Notes under the pieces: model-generated
Seen by the model: only the letters and a program-made list of their open reading frames with translations
What the model was told of the DNA's origin: nothing
Database searches by the model: none
From: Rheinheimera texasensis DSM 17496
Lineage (GTDB): Bacteria; Pseudomonadota; Gammaproteobacteria; Enterobacterales; Alteromonadaceae
Reading direction: 5' to 3'
Assembly: GCF_000711985.1 (NCBI RefSeq)
Contig: NZ_KL544005.1
Span: forward strand, 819,970 to 883,969
DNA length: 64,000 bases
Made by a program: the position numbers and the translations under genes
Shown: positions 18,742 through 27,171 of the stretch, in pieces
Position numbering within the stretch: the stretch's first letter is position 1
Layout: every line of letters begins with the position of its first letter

Positions 18742-20187
18742 TCAGCCCATCGCTGCCAGGCCGATAAAACCGGCAAAGGCCAGAGCTGCGGCAATCAGGC
18801 AGTACGGCAACTGTGTCACCGCATGGGAGATCAGGTTACAACCTGAACCCTGCGCCGCCAGCACCGTTGAATCACTGTAGAAACACGCCTGCGAACCAAA
18901 AGACGCCGCCGATAACAACGCGCCGATCACCAGCGGAATATCAGCATTCACCGCAGTCGCCAGTGGCATCACAATCGGGATCGATACGGCAAAAATACCC
19001 CAGCTTGAGCCGGTGGCAAACGACAACAACGCCATCGCCACAAACACCAGCGCCGGCAACATAGTCGCATTCATATAAGGCGTCAGATTATCGATGACAA
19101 ACTGCGGCAGCATGATCTTGTCGCAGACATCTTTAAAAATAAACGCCGCGATGACGGTGCTGATGGCCGGCAGCATGGTTTTAAAGCCATTCATCATCAC
19201 TTCCATCATTTCGCTGATGGTCATCAGTTTCTGGAAATAATAATAAGGAATGATCAGCAACAAAGTCGCAATCACGCCTTTGAGCACATCGATGTCGAAA
19301 TAAATAGTGAAAGCAATCAGCGCCAGCATCGGCACCAGAAAGTTATGCAGCTGGCCTTGTTTATCAGAGTGTTCAAACTCCTGCTCAATCGCCTGCACGG
19401 CATATTCGTCGCTGGTGTGGTGTGGCATTTCATGTTGCGCATGGTGTTGACCGTGGCTGCCTTTGACGATGTTTTTCGCATCAGCCGCCAGTTCACAGTC
19501 AATCGGCGTCCCGGCCTGAGTCGCCAGCTCGGCTTTTTTCATTGGGCCCAAATCCGGCACGATTTTCAACGCGACCAGCATCACCATTAACACAGCAAAC
19601 CAGGCATAAAACATATATGGAATAGCCTGGATATACACCTCAATGCCTTTGCCTTTTTCCGCGATTCCGTTGTCGACCAGCAGGCCGCCAAAAAATACCG
19701 CCCAGGTGGAGATCGGGATAATGACGCAGATAGGCGCTGCGGTAGAGTCGACGATATACGCCAGTTTTTGCCGGGAGATTTTGTATTTGTCGGTGACCCG
19801 CTTCATCGCTTCGCCAACCGACAACGCATTGAGGTAATCATCGATAAAGATGATGCAGCCCAGGATAAAAGTCATAAACATCGACGAGCGCTGACCCGTC
19901 GCCAGGCGCGAGCCAAAGCGGCCAAAGGCCAAAGCACCACCGGTGTGAATGAGCAATGAGATTAAAGCACCAAAACCACCGCAGACCAGAATCAACCAGC
20001 CAATGGTTTCATCCTGCATCACTTTGAGCGAGATTTCGGCAAAATTATTAAAAGAATCGGCCGGCGATAACAGCAGCAAACCTGCCACAGCACCAACAAC
20101 CAGCGACAGGATCGGTCGTTTCGACCAAATTGCTACCGCCATGACCACAATAGGTGGGATTAAACTTAACGCACTGGGTGAATCCAT
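18742..20187 (-). CDS. Na+/H+ antiporter, NhaC family
   Basis: A 481-residue polytopic inner-membrane protein of about 11-12 hydrophobic segments. The blocks FILGCIIFIDDYLNALSVG and STAAPICVIIPISTWAVFFGG, and the late GSSWGIFAVSIPIVMPLA region, are typical of NhaC-type antiporters. These expel sodium in exchange for protons. A cytoplasmic or periplasmic loop near residues 240-270 is strikingly His-rich (HGQHHAQHEMPHH), which may bind metal or sense pH. It is divergent from the SSS symporter gene at 20528, so a sodium exporter and a sodium-driven importer share one regulatory region. Confidence 0.88.
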   Translation of the reverse strand: MDSPSALSLIPPIVVMAVAIWSKRPILSLVVGAVAGLLLLSPADSFNNFAEISLKVMQDETIGWLILVCGGFGALISLLIHTGGALAFGRFGSRLATGQRSSMFMTFILGCIIFIDDYLNALSVGEAMKRVTDKYKISRQKLAYIVDSTAAPICVIIPISTWAVFFGGLLVDNGIAEKGKGIEVYIQAIPYMFYAWFAVLMVMLVALKIVPDLGPMKKAELATQAGTPIDCELAADAKNIVKGSHGQHHAQHEMPHHTSDEYAVQAIEQEFEHSDKQGQLHNFLVPMLALIAFTIYFDIDVLKGVIATLLLIIPYYYFQKLMTISEMMEVMMNGFKTMLPAISTVIAAFIFKDVCDKIMLPQFVIDNLTPYMNATMLPALVFVAMALLSFATGSSWGIFAVSIPIVMPLATAVNADIPLVIGALLSAASFGSQACFYSDSTVLAAQGSGCNLISHAVTQLPYCLIAAALAFAGFIGLAAMG

Positions 20188-20406
20188 CAGGGGTTCCTTT
20201 CAAAAACTCCAGGTGACTGGTCAATAACACCACGACAAACAGAAAGCTTGTCGTCAGATTCGGCTCTGGCAGATTGACGCCTGCGTGCTGCCTTTGTTGT
20301 TTTTTTGTTTGCACAACTCAGCGGGAATTGTGGTCGGATATGATAACAAAATATGCTGCTGACTCAATCTTTGATTCAGTACGCCAGCAGCGCGCCGGCA
20401 GCGCCG

Positions 20407-20419
20407 TGCCTGACAGGCA
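20407..20419. promoter_or_regulatory. Palindrome TGCCTG-A-CAGGCA in the NhaC/SSS intergenic region
   Basis: A perfect 6-1-6 inverted repeat in the 340-bp gap between the divergent antiporter (start 20187) and symporter (start 20528). It is a candidate operator for an unidentified regulator. The rest of the gap holds the larger inverted repeat at 20441-20470 and no gene. Confidence 0.35.
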
Positions 20420-20440
20420 AAACAATGAGTATGAAAGGCT

Positions 20441-20470
20441 AAGCAGATGTTTTTGCAAAACAATCTGCTT
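20441..20470 (+). promoter_or_regulatory. 30-nt inverted repeat in the symporter leader
   Basis: AAGCAGA-TGTTTT (20441-20453) pairs with AAAACA-A-TCTGCTT (20457-20470) around a TGC loop: 13 bp with one bulged A. It ends 57 nt before the symporter ATG. It could be an operator dyad or an RNA hairpin in the leader; a short T-run after it is missing, so it is not a standard terminator. Confidence 0.45.
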
Positions 20471-20527
20471 GTTGGAAACTTGTTTGCCAAGCACTATGCT
20501 GAGTATTCAATGCACAAGGGGCGGCCC

Positions 20528-21991
20528 ATGTTATTAAATCTGGTAATTGCTTATTGGATCTTTTCTGTGCTGCTCGGGATCTGGGCAGCCCGCCGGGTGC
20601 ACAGCAGCGCGGATTTCGCTGTCGCCGGCCGCCATCTACCTTTTTATATGGTCACCGCCACTGTGTTCGCCACCTGGTTTGGCTCTGAAGCTGTGCTGGG
20701 CATTCCTGCCACTTTTCTGGACGGCAATCTCGGCTCTATTGTGGCCGACCCGTTTGGTACTTCTATTTGTTTGATTCTGGTGGGGTTATTCTTTGCTGCA
20801 CCTTTATACCGCATGCGTTTACTCACCATCGGTGACTTTTACAAACGCCGCTATGGCCGCACTGCCGAAGTGTTTTGTTCGCTGGCCATTGTGATTTCTT
20901 ATCTCGGTTGGGTCGGCGCACAAATCACCGCACTTGGCCTGGTATTTAATGTGGTCTCCGGCGGCATGATCAGCCAGGAACTGGGCATGTGGATCGGTGC
21001 AGGTTCTATTCTGGTGTACACCCTGGTCGGTGGCATGTGGGCCGTGGCTGTGACCGATTTGGTGCAGATGGTGGTGATTATTCTGGGGCTTTTATACATC
21101 AGCCATGAAGTGGCGGATATGGCCGGCGGTGTCGCAACCGTCGTGCAGCATGCGGCGGACGCTGGTAAATTCAGCTTTTGGCCGGCCTGGGATTTAAAAG
21201 CGGTGTTGGCGTTTATTGCCGTGTCGCTGACGATGATGCTGGGATCTATTCCACAACAAGACATTTTCCAGCGCGTGCAAAGCGCCAAAACCGAAAAAAT
21301 CGCCGTCTGGGCCACCATCTGCGGTGGCACCGGTTATTTCTTTTTCGCTTTTATTCCGCTCTTTATTGCCTACGCCGCCACTATGTTGCAACCGGACATG
21401 GTGGCGCGGCTGATGCAAACCGACAGCCAGCTGATCCTGCCGCAGTTTGTCATGGACCAGATGCCTTTTGTCGCCCAGGTGATTTTCTTTGGCGCCTTGC
21501 TCTCAGCGATTAAAGGCTGTGCCTCTGCCACTTTACTGGCGCCATCCGTCTCCTTTTCCGAAAACATCCTGCGGCCGTTATTGCCCCCGCTTAATGACCG
21601 TCAACTGCTACGGCTGATGCAGGCGGTGACTTTTGTATTTTGCTGCGCGGTGCTGGCCTATGCGCTCAATAGCGAAGCGTCGATTTTTGCCATGGTGGAA
21701 AGTGCCTATCAGGTCACGTTGGTCACCGCTTTTGTGCCGCTGGCGTTTGGCGTGTATTGGCGCCGCGCAAGCAATCAGGGCGCGCTTTGCGCCATTGGCT
21801 CTGGTTTGCTGGTTTGGCAAGGCATGGTCTGGTTTGGGCCGGAAGACCCACTGCTGGCCCCGCAATTTGCCGGTTTTCTGGCAAGCCTCGCCGGTATGTT
21901 GATTGGCTCTTTATTGCCGCAATATCTGCCGCACAACCACGAAGTCCATGACCAGTTGCACCGGGGTGAACATGGTCACAGCGCGTTGTAA
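20528..21991 (+). CDS. Sodium:solute symporter (SSS family)
   Basis: A 487-residue inner-membrane transporter. I choose ATG 20528 (MLLNLVIAYWIFSVLLGIWA), preceded by AAGGGG; a longer reading frame from 20447 would run through the leader hairpin. About 13 hydrophobic helices are visible, with the SSS blocks SADFAVAGRHLP near the N-terminus and the sodium-site region around FATWFGSEAVLGIP. Such proteins import sugars, amino acids, carboxylates or osmolytes with Na+. The next gene, a periplasmic binding protein, overlaps its end by 20 bases. That is unusual because SSS carriers do not normally need a binding protein. Confidence 0.88.
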   Translation: MLLNLVIAYWIFSVLLGIWAARRVHSSADFAVAGRHLPFYMVTATVFATWFGSEAVLGIPATFLDGNLGSIVADPFGTSICLILVGLFFAAPLYRMRLLTIGDFYKRRYGRTAEVFCSLAIVISYLGWVGAQITALGLVFNVVSGGMISQELGMWIGAGSILVYTLVGGMWAVAVTDLVQMVVIILGLLYISHEVADMAGGVATVVQHAADAGKFSFWPAWDLKAVLAFIAVSLTMMLGSIPQQDIFQRVQSAKTEKIAVWATICGGTGYFFFAFIPLFIAYAATMLQPDMVARLMQTDSQLILPQFVMDQMPFVAQVIFFGALLSAIKGCASATLLAPSVSFSENILRPLLPPLNDRQLLRLMQAVTFVFCCAVLAYALNSEASIFAMVESAYQVTLVTAFVPLAFGVYWRRASNQGALCAIGSGLLVWQGMVWFGPEDPLLAPQFAGFLASLAGMLIGSLLPQYLPHNHEVHDQLHRGEHGHSAL

Positions 21992-22778
21992 GCATCAAAT
22001 GCGTTGCCTCAGTTCAGGGCTGTTACTGGCTCTGCTTAGCTGCGTCGGTAAAGCCGGCGCTGAACCCTTGAAGTTTTTCACTGAACACAGCCCGCCGGGA
22101 GAATATCTGGCTGAAGACGGCCAGGTGAAAGGGCCCACAGTTGAACTGATCCGCATCCTGCAACAGCGGCTGCAAGATGAAGGCCCGATTGAAATCTATC
22201 CATGGGCACGTGCGGTACAACTGGCCAGTCAGGAACCCAATGCGGTGCTGTTCGAAACCGTGCGGAACTCGTTGCGCGAGGATAAATATCAATGGGTGGG
22301 CCCACTGAAAATCCATGAAATCACGTTGTACGGTCGCAGCAGCAACAGTAAAAATGCCAACTCAAGGCCAATCGCCTGTGACTACCGCGATTCAGCCGTG
22401 TTAAGTCAAATCCGTCAGCTGGGCTATCAGGAGAACCGAGATCTGGTGGTCACCATTAAAGCCGGTGAATGCAATGAGTTACTGCTCAAAGGCCGCGTCG
22501 ATTTAGTCGCGCTGAATCAGCTGGTATTTGCCGAACTGAACCAACAACTGGCCGCACAGCAAGACAGCCTTAAACCGGTGCACAAACTGGCCGCCGCGCG
22601 CTTATATATGGCGTTCTCTCCAAAAATTGCTCCGGAGCGCGTAGCCCGCTGGCAGCAAGCCCTGCTGGACAGCTACCGCGATGGCACCATGCGTGGGCTT
22701 TATCAACACATTTATAGTGAAGCGATGATTCAGCAGCTGGAGCAATTGGCGGCGTCGCCGGCAACTCCAGCGCAGTAA
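21972..22778 (+). CDS. Periplasmic substrate-binding-domain protein
   Basis: A 268-residue protein starting at ATG 21972 inside the end of the symporter gene, with GGGGTG about 7 bp upstream. A signal peptide ends in CVGKAGA before EPLKFF. The mature part follows the bacterial family-3 binding protein fold (FTEHSPPGEYLAEDGQVKGP, then PWARAVQLAS). In E. coli such proteins serve ABC importers, but here no ABC genes are nearby; Alteromonadales carry many such solitary proteins. Coupling to the symporter suggests shared substrate or joint control. Confidence 0.8.
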   Translation: MVTARCKHQMRCLSSGLLLALLSCVGKAGAEPLKFFTEHSPPGEYLAEDGQVKGPTVELIRILQQRLQDEGPIEIYPWARAVQLASQEPNAVLFETVRNSLREDKYQWVGPLKIHEITLYGRSSNSKNANSRPIACDYRDSAVLSQIRQLGYQENRDLVVTIKAGECNELLLKGRVDLVALNQLVFAELNQQLAAQQDSLKPVHKLAAARLYMAFSPKIAPERVARWQQALLDSYRDGTMRGLYQHIYSEAMIQQLEQLAASPATPAQ

Positions 22779-22807
22779 GCGTGGCCAGATTTGCAACTAC
22801 CCGGGCT

Positions 22808-23641
22808 TTAAGCTCTGATCGCCGGCACCCAGCTGACAAAACCGATGGCAGCAATACCACCGAGCGTGATCAGACACCCCAGCAGCATCAGACCCGCAAC
22901 AGTCCATTTCACGGCGGCACTGCGCTGGCGCTCTGCCCAAAACACCAGTTCAGCCACCGCCATCGGCAGCAGATAACAGGCGAAGCTGAAGAACAAATCC
23001 ATTGGCCCGTCTAGCTTGCTGCTGTTGCCATTTGGCCCCTGATTCAGCACAAACCAGCCATACAGATACAAGCGGAAGCTCCAGACACCATTGACCAGCA
23101 AAAAGCTATGCACGGCCCAGCGTTTATGCGCACTGAAGTTACGGGCGATGGCATAACGCCAGGCGAAGAAAATCGCCACCGGGATCAGCAAGCCATTGAG
23201 CGTAATGCCAATAGCGCCAAGATCACTCAGGCGGTTACCAGCGCCCCAGGTTAAATACAGCCCGGTGATAGCGCCGCTCAGGCCAAGCGTCATAAACATC
23301 CGGCCATTCCAGCGGTGCAGCCTCGGCATTTTCTGGCGAATTTGCGGCACAAACTGCAGGATGCCACCAAGCCCCAGCAAGACCACCGGCAGGATATGGC
23401 CGAAATAAACCAGGTTGTAAAAACCTTCGCCCGGTTTATAGCCGCCAATATGATTGCCCTGATTGACGCTTTGATAATCGCCACTCAACAGCGGCGAGCC
23501 ATAGCGCGCCATGATATAGACAGCAAATAACCACTGGCCGCACAGCGCCAGCACGAACCAGCTATAGACACAGCCCTTTAGCAGCGCATCGGCGCGGCTT
23601 TGGGTCTCTGCTACATAGATAACGGAAGATACAGTCATCAC
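22808..23641 (-). CDS. DUF2306 membrane protein
   Basis: A 277-residue inner-membrane protein with about seven hydrophobic helices. The characteristic block PRLHRWNGRMFM and the first-helix arrangement match DUF2306, a family of unknown function. Several conserved His and Trp residues (e.g. HRW, HKRW) lie at helix ends, reminiscent of haem- or quinone-related membrane proteins, but no function is proven. It is convergent with the binding-protein gene that ends at 22778, with only 29 bp between them. Confidence 0.75.
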   Translation of the reverse strand: MMTVSSVIYVAETQSRADALLKGCVYSWFVLALCGQWLFAVYIMARYGSPLLSGDYQSVNQGNHIGGYKPGEGFYNLVYFGHILPVVLLGLGGILQFVPQIRQKMPRLHRWNGRMFMTLGLSGAITGLYLTWGAGNRLSDLGAIGITLNGLLIPVAIFFAWRYAIARNFSAHKRWAVHSFLLVNGVWSFRLYLYGWFVLNQGPNGNSSKLDGPMDLFFSFACYLLPMAVAELVFWAERQRSAAVKWTVAGLMLLGCLITLGGIAAIGFVSWVPAIRA

Positions 23642-23872
23642 ATACTCCTGAAGTAAATACTATTCAGGCAGCATGACGACAACGGCGGTGTTGATCGCGC
23701 CGGATTCGGAATTCGGCCTATGGTTTTTGCAAAAGTCCCCGAAAAGCACATCAAAAAATCTAATCCTTCCGTCACAATTCTTCTTGTGCTTCCGCCACGG
23801 CCCTGTCACGCAGGACCATTATTCTGACGCCCGTTGCTGCTGTTGCAGCGTCAACCTCAGAAGGAAAATCGG

Positions 23873-24256
23873 ATGAAACTGCTGACTCACACTCCAACAT
23901 TGCTGGCCGGCCTGTTTGCCCTGGTTCTGCTGAATATCGGCGCTGCACAGGCGGCAGACCAACAACACAACTACAGCAACAGTGGTTACTGCCAGCTGGC
24001 AGCGAAAGGTACTTCACAGTATCAGCGTAATCTGCTGGCTGCTTATGCCGGTAAACTGGGGTATGCGCCAAGCCAACGTGAATGCCGCACCCTGCAGCAA
24101 CAGCGCACAGTCCACGCACCGGTGTTTGAGCTAGGTAGTGCTATCAAACAATTTGAACAAGGCTCAGTGCGTAAATTGCCAAATGCCACAGTGGAAAAAC
24201 TGAAAGAATTAGATAGAAACCGCCAGCAACAGTGGTTTAATCAGGTCGCTGGTTAA
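23873..24256 (+). CDS. Small secreted hypothetical protein
   Basis: A 127-residue product starting at ATG 23873 after RBS AAGGAAAA. A clear signal peptide (about 1-27) ends in IGAAQA before ADQQHN. The mature protein of about 100 residues has two cysteines (in GYCQLAA and ECRTL) that could form a disulphide, and an amphipathic helical C-terminus rich in Gln, Lys and Glu. I do not recognise the family. A stem-loop (acgggcgg at 24273-24280 pairing with ccgcccgt at 24290-24297) follows and may stabilise or end the transcript. Confidence 0.7.
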   Translation: MKLLTHTPTLLAGLFALVLLNIGAAQAADQQHNYSNSGYCQLAAKGTSQYQRNLLAAYAGKLGYAPSQRECRTLQQQRTVHAPVFELGSAIKQFEQGSVRKLPNATVEKLKELDRNRQQQWFNQVAG

Positions 24257-24376
24257 GCTGCGCCATCACGACACGGGCGGCAGCACTCACCGCCCGTACA
24301 TTTCTGTTGCTAACGCTTGAGCCAACCCACTGCAATTGCCTACAATGGCGCTCTTTTTTTTCAGCAGAAGCTCAGT

Positions 24377-24625
24377 ATGAACGACACCACCGCACGCCCG
24401 GAATTACCAGACCGTTTATCAGTCCAACCGCGCAGCCCGCATTACAATGCCGCTGTGTTCGAATTTGATATCGGTATCCGCCTGAACGGCAAAGAACGTT
24501 TTGACGTTGAAGAATATTGCATCAGCGAAGGCTGGGTCAAAGTACCAGCCGGCAAAGCTGTTGACCGCCGTGGCCAGCCGCTGCTGATGACGATGAAAGG
24601 CAAAGTTGAAGCTTATTACCGCTAA
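24377..24625 (+). CDS. DUF3297 family protein
   Basis: An 82-residue soluble protein starting at ATG 24377. It contains the blocks LPDRLSVQPRSPHYN and FDIGIRLNGKERFDVEEYC, which I recognise as DUF3297, a small conserved family of unknown function in gammaproteobacteria. A strong bidirectional terminator follows. Its own promoter probably lies in the 120 bp after the stem-loop of the preceding gene. Confidence 0.82.
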   Translation: MNDTTARPELPDRLSVQPRSPHYNAAVFEFDIGIRLNGKERFDVEEYCISEGWVKVPAGKAVDRRGQPLLMTMKGKVEAYYR

Positions 24626-24642
24626 GACAACCCAAAATCTTT

Positions 24643-24681
24643 AAAAAACCGCCCGTTTGTCACCAACCTGGGCGGTTTTTT
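24643..24681. terminator. Bidirectional rho-independent terminator
   Basis: A 12-bp stem, aaaaaaccgccc (24643-24654) pairing with gggcggtttttt (24670-24681), around a 15-nt loop. It lies between the convergent DUF3297 and FAD/NAD(P)-binding genes. Confidence 0.85.
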
Positions 24682-24682
24682 T

Positions 24683-26074
24683 TCAGGCAGTGATCGCACT
24701 GGCAATCAGCTGTGCCTGCTGGCGAATTTCATGCAGCGCAGTGCTTTCCCATAATTCACCACGCAGCAAAGCACCGATGGCATAGACTGCCGGATATACC
24801 GCACCATTGCCGTCTTTAAGCCGCAAAGACGTGACATCGGCTGCAAGGCCCAGCCCCAGCGGTCCGGCTGTCAGCGCGCCGGCAGCGATGGCTTGTTGCA
24901 GCGGATGGCCAGCCAGTTTGCGGTAGTCTTGTTCCGGCCCTGTGCAATTAATAACAAAATCTGACTGATAATCAAAAGTTTGCGCTGCCACATCCCGATG
25001 CACCCGGCTGCAAATCTGCAGGTTCAGCTGCTCACCAGCCGCCCGGGCCTGCACCACCTGGCCGGCGTGTACTTCCAATAAGCCATATAACCGTTGTTGC
25101 TGCAGCTGGTCATGTAAATGCAGCGGCACCCGGTGCCTTGCAACACCCCATAAATGCCGTAAGCGACGCATAAATAAAGTTTTTTCTGCCATGCTGAATT
25201 GTTGCCAGTAACGCTGCGTGTGGGGTCGTAACGCGTCGATCAGCGGCTCTGCGGAGATACCAAGCCGGCGCACCTGATGTCGCGCCCGGTTAAACAGCCG
25301 CAATAACTGGCGCAGGCTGGCTTGCTCTGGCAACCCTTCACTGAACTGCCGCAACTGCAGCCCCGGATGGCGGTGCGGCAACATGCCATAACCATGTGGA
25401 GATACCGATAACACCGGTGTTTTTAAGCCGGCCGCGCGCAGTGATAACAGCGTATCGACCATGGTCAGGCCGTTGCCGAGGATCAACACTTTACTGTCGG
25501 GTTTGAGGTTGGCCAGCCAGGTATCAGACCAGGGGTTTTGCACGTAAGCCGGATGCTCCGTCAGGGCCTGTAATCCAGCCGGATGACGCGGTAACTCATT
25601 ACCACAAGCCAGCACCAACGCCGAAAAACTCAGCCACTGACCGTCACTTTGCAGTTGTGGTACAGCGGGGGTTGCCAGGTCCAGAGCCGTGACCGCCTGC
25701 GGCCGCAACACCACCTGCACGCCTTGCTGCGCAGCCCGGGTCTGCGCTTCCTGCCAGCGCTGCGCCACATAATTGCCAAACAAGGCGCGGGGCAGATAGG
25801 CCTGTGCCAGCACAGCGGGCTCATCAGCAGCAAAAGCCGGCTGCTGTGCTAACCACTGCAGAAAATCGTCTGGTTTAACTGGGTCCAGGCTCATTTTGCC
25901 GGCCGGGACATTGAGTAAATGCGCAACCTGCCGCGGCTGATAGGCCAGACCCCGGCCAAACTGGCCTGTCTTGTCAAAAATTGTCAGCAACAGTCCCGGC
26001 TTTGCCAGATTAATCAATTGGATAGCCACTGAAATGCCGGCTATACCCCCACCCACTATCGCGATGTTTTGCAT
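24683..26074 (-). CDS. FAD/NAD(P)-binding oxidoreductase (HcaR/YdhS-type)
   Basis: A 463-residue protein starting at the ATG at 26074 (MQNIAIVGGGIAGISVAIQL). An in-frame extension to 26167 overlaps the upstream region of the divergent SDR gene and is not favoured. The N-terminus has the Rossmann dinucleotide motif GGGIAG. Around residue 50 is GRGLAYQPRQVAHLLNVPAG, typical of the FAD-NAD(P)-binding family PF13454. A second Rossmann-like strand is at about 180-190 (KVLILGNGLTMVDTLLSL). Substrate is unknown; relatives are annotated as hydroxyacylglutathione- or amine-related flavoproteins without firm proof. Confidence 0.8.
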   Translation of the reverse strand: MQNIAIVGGGIAGISVAIQLINLAKPGLLLTIFDKTGQFGRGLAYQPRQVAHLLNVPAGKMSLDPVKPDDFLQWLAQQPAFAADEPAVLAQAYLPRALFGNYVAQRWQEAQTRAAQQGVQVVLRPQAVTALDLATPAVPQLQSDGQWLSFSALVLACGNELPRHPAGLQALTEHPAYVQNPWSDTWLANLKPDSKVLILGNGLTMVDTLLSLRAAGLKTPVLSVSPHGYGMLPHRHPGLQLRQFSEGLPEQASLRQLLRLFNRARHQVRRLGISAEPLIDALRPHTQRYWQQFSMAEKTLFMRRLRHLWGVARHRVPLHLHDQLQQQRLYGLLEVHAGQVVQARAAGEQLNLQICSRVHRDVAAQTFDYQSDFVINCTGPEQDYRKLAGHPLQQAIAAGALTAGPLGLGLAADVTSLRLKDGNGAVYPAVYAIGALLRGELWESTALHEIRQQAQLIASAITA

Positions 26075-26195
26075 CTGTTTTTCTGACCAACTGCATGGAT
26101 ACCGCCGCTGTGATAACTGGCGACCACCCTTCCTGTCAATGAAAAAAGCAGTTAAGGTACAGCGCAAGCACCCTTTCTGTTTCCAGGAGTTCCTG

Positions 26196-27035
26196 ATGTC
26201 CCAAGCCCCTTCGCCAAAAATCGCTCTGGTTACCGGCTGTTCCGGCGGTATTGGACTGGCTTTGGCGCGTGAGCTGAAATCTCAGGGTTATCAGGTGTTT
26301 GCTACAGCTCGTCAGCCTGGTGATTTGGCGCGGCTGCAGGCCGAAGGCTTTGGCGTCTTTGCGCTGGATGTGAACGACCAAAAGCAAATTAATGCGACTG
26401 TTGCCGAACTCGGTGCCCAGCATGGCCGGCTGGATTTGCTGGTCAACAATGCCGGGTATGGCGCGATAGGCCCGGTGCTGGATATCAGCCCGGAGCGGCT
26501 GGCGCTGCAGTTTCAGACCAATGTCTTTTCGGTGGTGGCGATGACCAAAGCCGCCTTGCCGTTGCTGCAGCAAAGCCGGGGCACTGTACTGAATATCGGC
26601 AGTGTCAGTGCCAGTCTGGTCACGCCTTTTGCCGGCGTTTATTGCGCGTCCAAAGCCGCTTTGCATGCCATCAGCGAAGCACTGCGGATGGAACTGGAAC
26701 CACTTGGCGTACAGATGGTGCTGGCGGTGACCGGTGCGGTCGATACCGGTTTTGCTGAGCGCGCCAGTCAACTGGCCGAACAGGTGTTATCAGAAGACTC
26801 CAGCTGGTGGCCCTACCGCGATGGGGTGCGCGCCAGAGCGCGTGCCTCTCAGGATTTTCCGACACCGGCCAGTGAATATGCCAGAGATTTAGCCAATGCG
26901 TTGCAAACCCCGCAACGCCAGCTACACATCCGCGTTGGCCGCGGCAGCTGGTTATTGCCGCTGCTCAAAGCCGTATTACCAGCCAGTCTGCTACACCGCA
27001 TCCTGAAACGTAAGTTTGGCCTGTCAGCGCATTAG
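26196..27035 (+). CDS. Short-chain dehydrogenase/reductase
   Basis: A 279-residue classical SDR starting at ATG 26196 after CAGGAG. It shows the cofactor motif TGCSGGIG, the structural NNAGYG, and the catalytic set Ser (NIGSVSAS), Tyr and Lys (YCASKAA). A basic residue after strand beta-2 (ATARQPG) suggests NADP(H) preference. After residue about 190 the region is rather extended and basic near the C-terminus (HRILKRKFG), as in SDRs acting on lipids or hydrophobic alcohols. The substrate cannot be assigned. It is divergent from the flavoprotein gene. Confidence 0.88.
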   Translation: MSQAPSPKIALVTGCSGGIGLALARELKSQGYQVFATARQPGDLARLQAEGFGVFALDVNDQKQINATVAELGAQHGRLDLLVNNAGYGAIGPVLDISPERLALQFQTNVFSVVAMTKAALPLLQQSRGTVLNIGSVSASLVTPFAGVYCASKAALHAISEALRMELEPLGVQMVLAVTGAVDTGFAERASQLAEQVLSEDSSWWPYRDGVRARARASQDFPTPASEYARDLANALQTPQRQLHIRVGRGSWLLPLLKAVLPASLLHRILKRKFGLSAH

Positions 27036-27041
27036 GAACAA

Positions 27042-27055
27042 TTGACCTGCATCAA
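27042..27055. promoter_or_regulatory. FNR/Anr-like box upstream of the PAS chemoreceptor
   Basis: TTGAC-ctgc-ATCAA differs from the FNR/Anr consensus TTGAT-N4-ATCAA at one position. It lies about 117 bp before the start at 27172, in the gap after the SDR gene. The oxygen-regulator assignment is inference. Confidence 0.4.
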
Positions 27056-27171
27056 AATATTCTTGAGTATTTTTTAATCACAGCCCCCGATTAAGACTAT
27101 CTTAAGCTTTGCCATCCTTAATGCATTAAGCCGATGTGCGAACCTTAAGTTGAACTTTATCCGGAGGCCGT

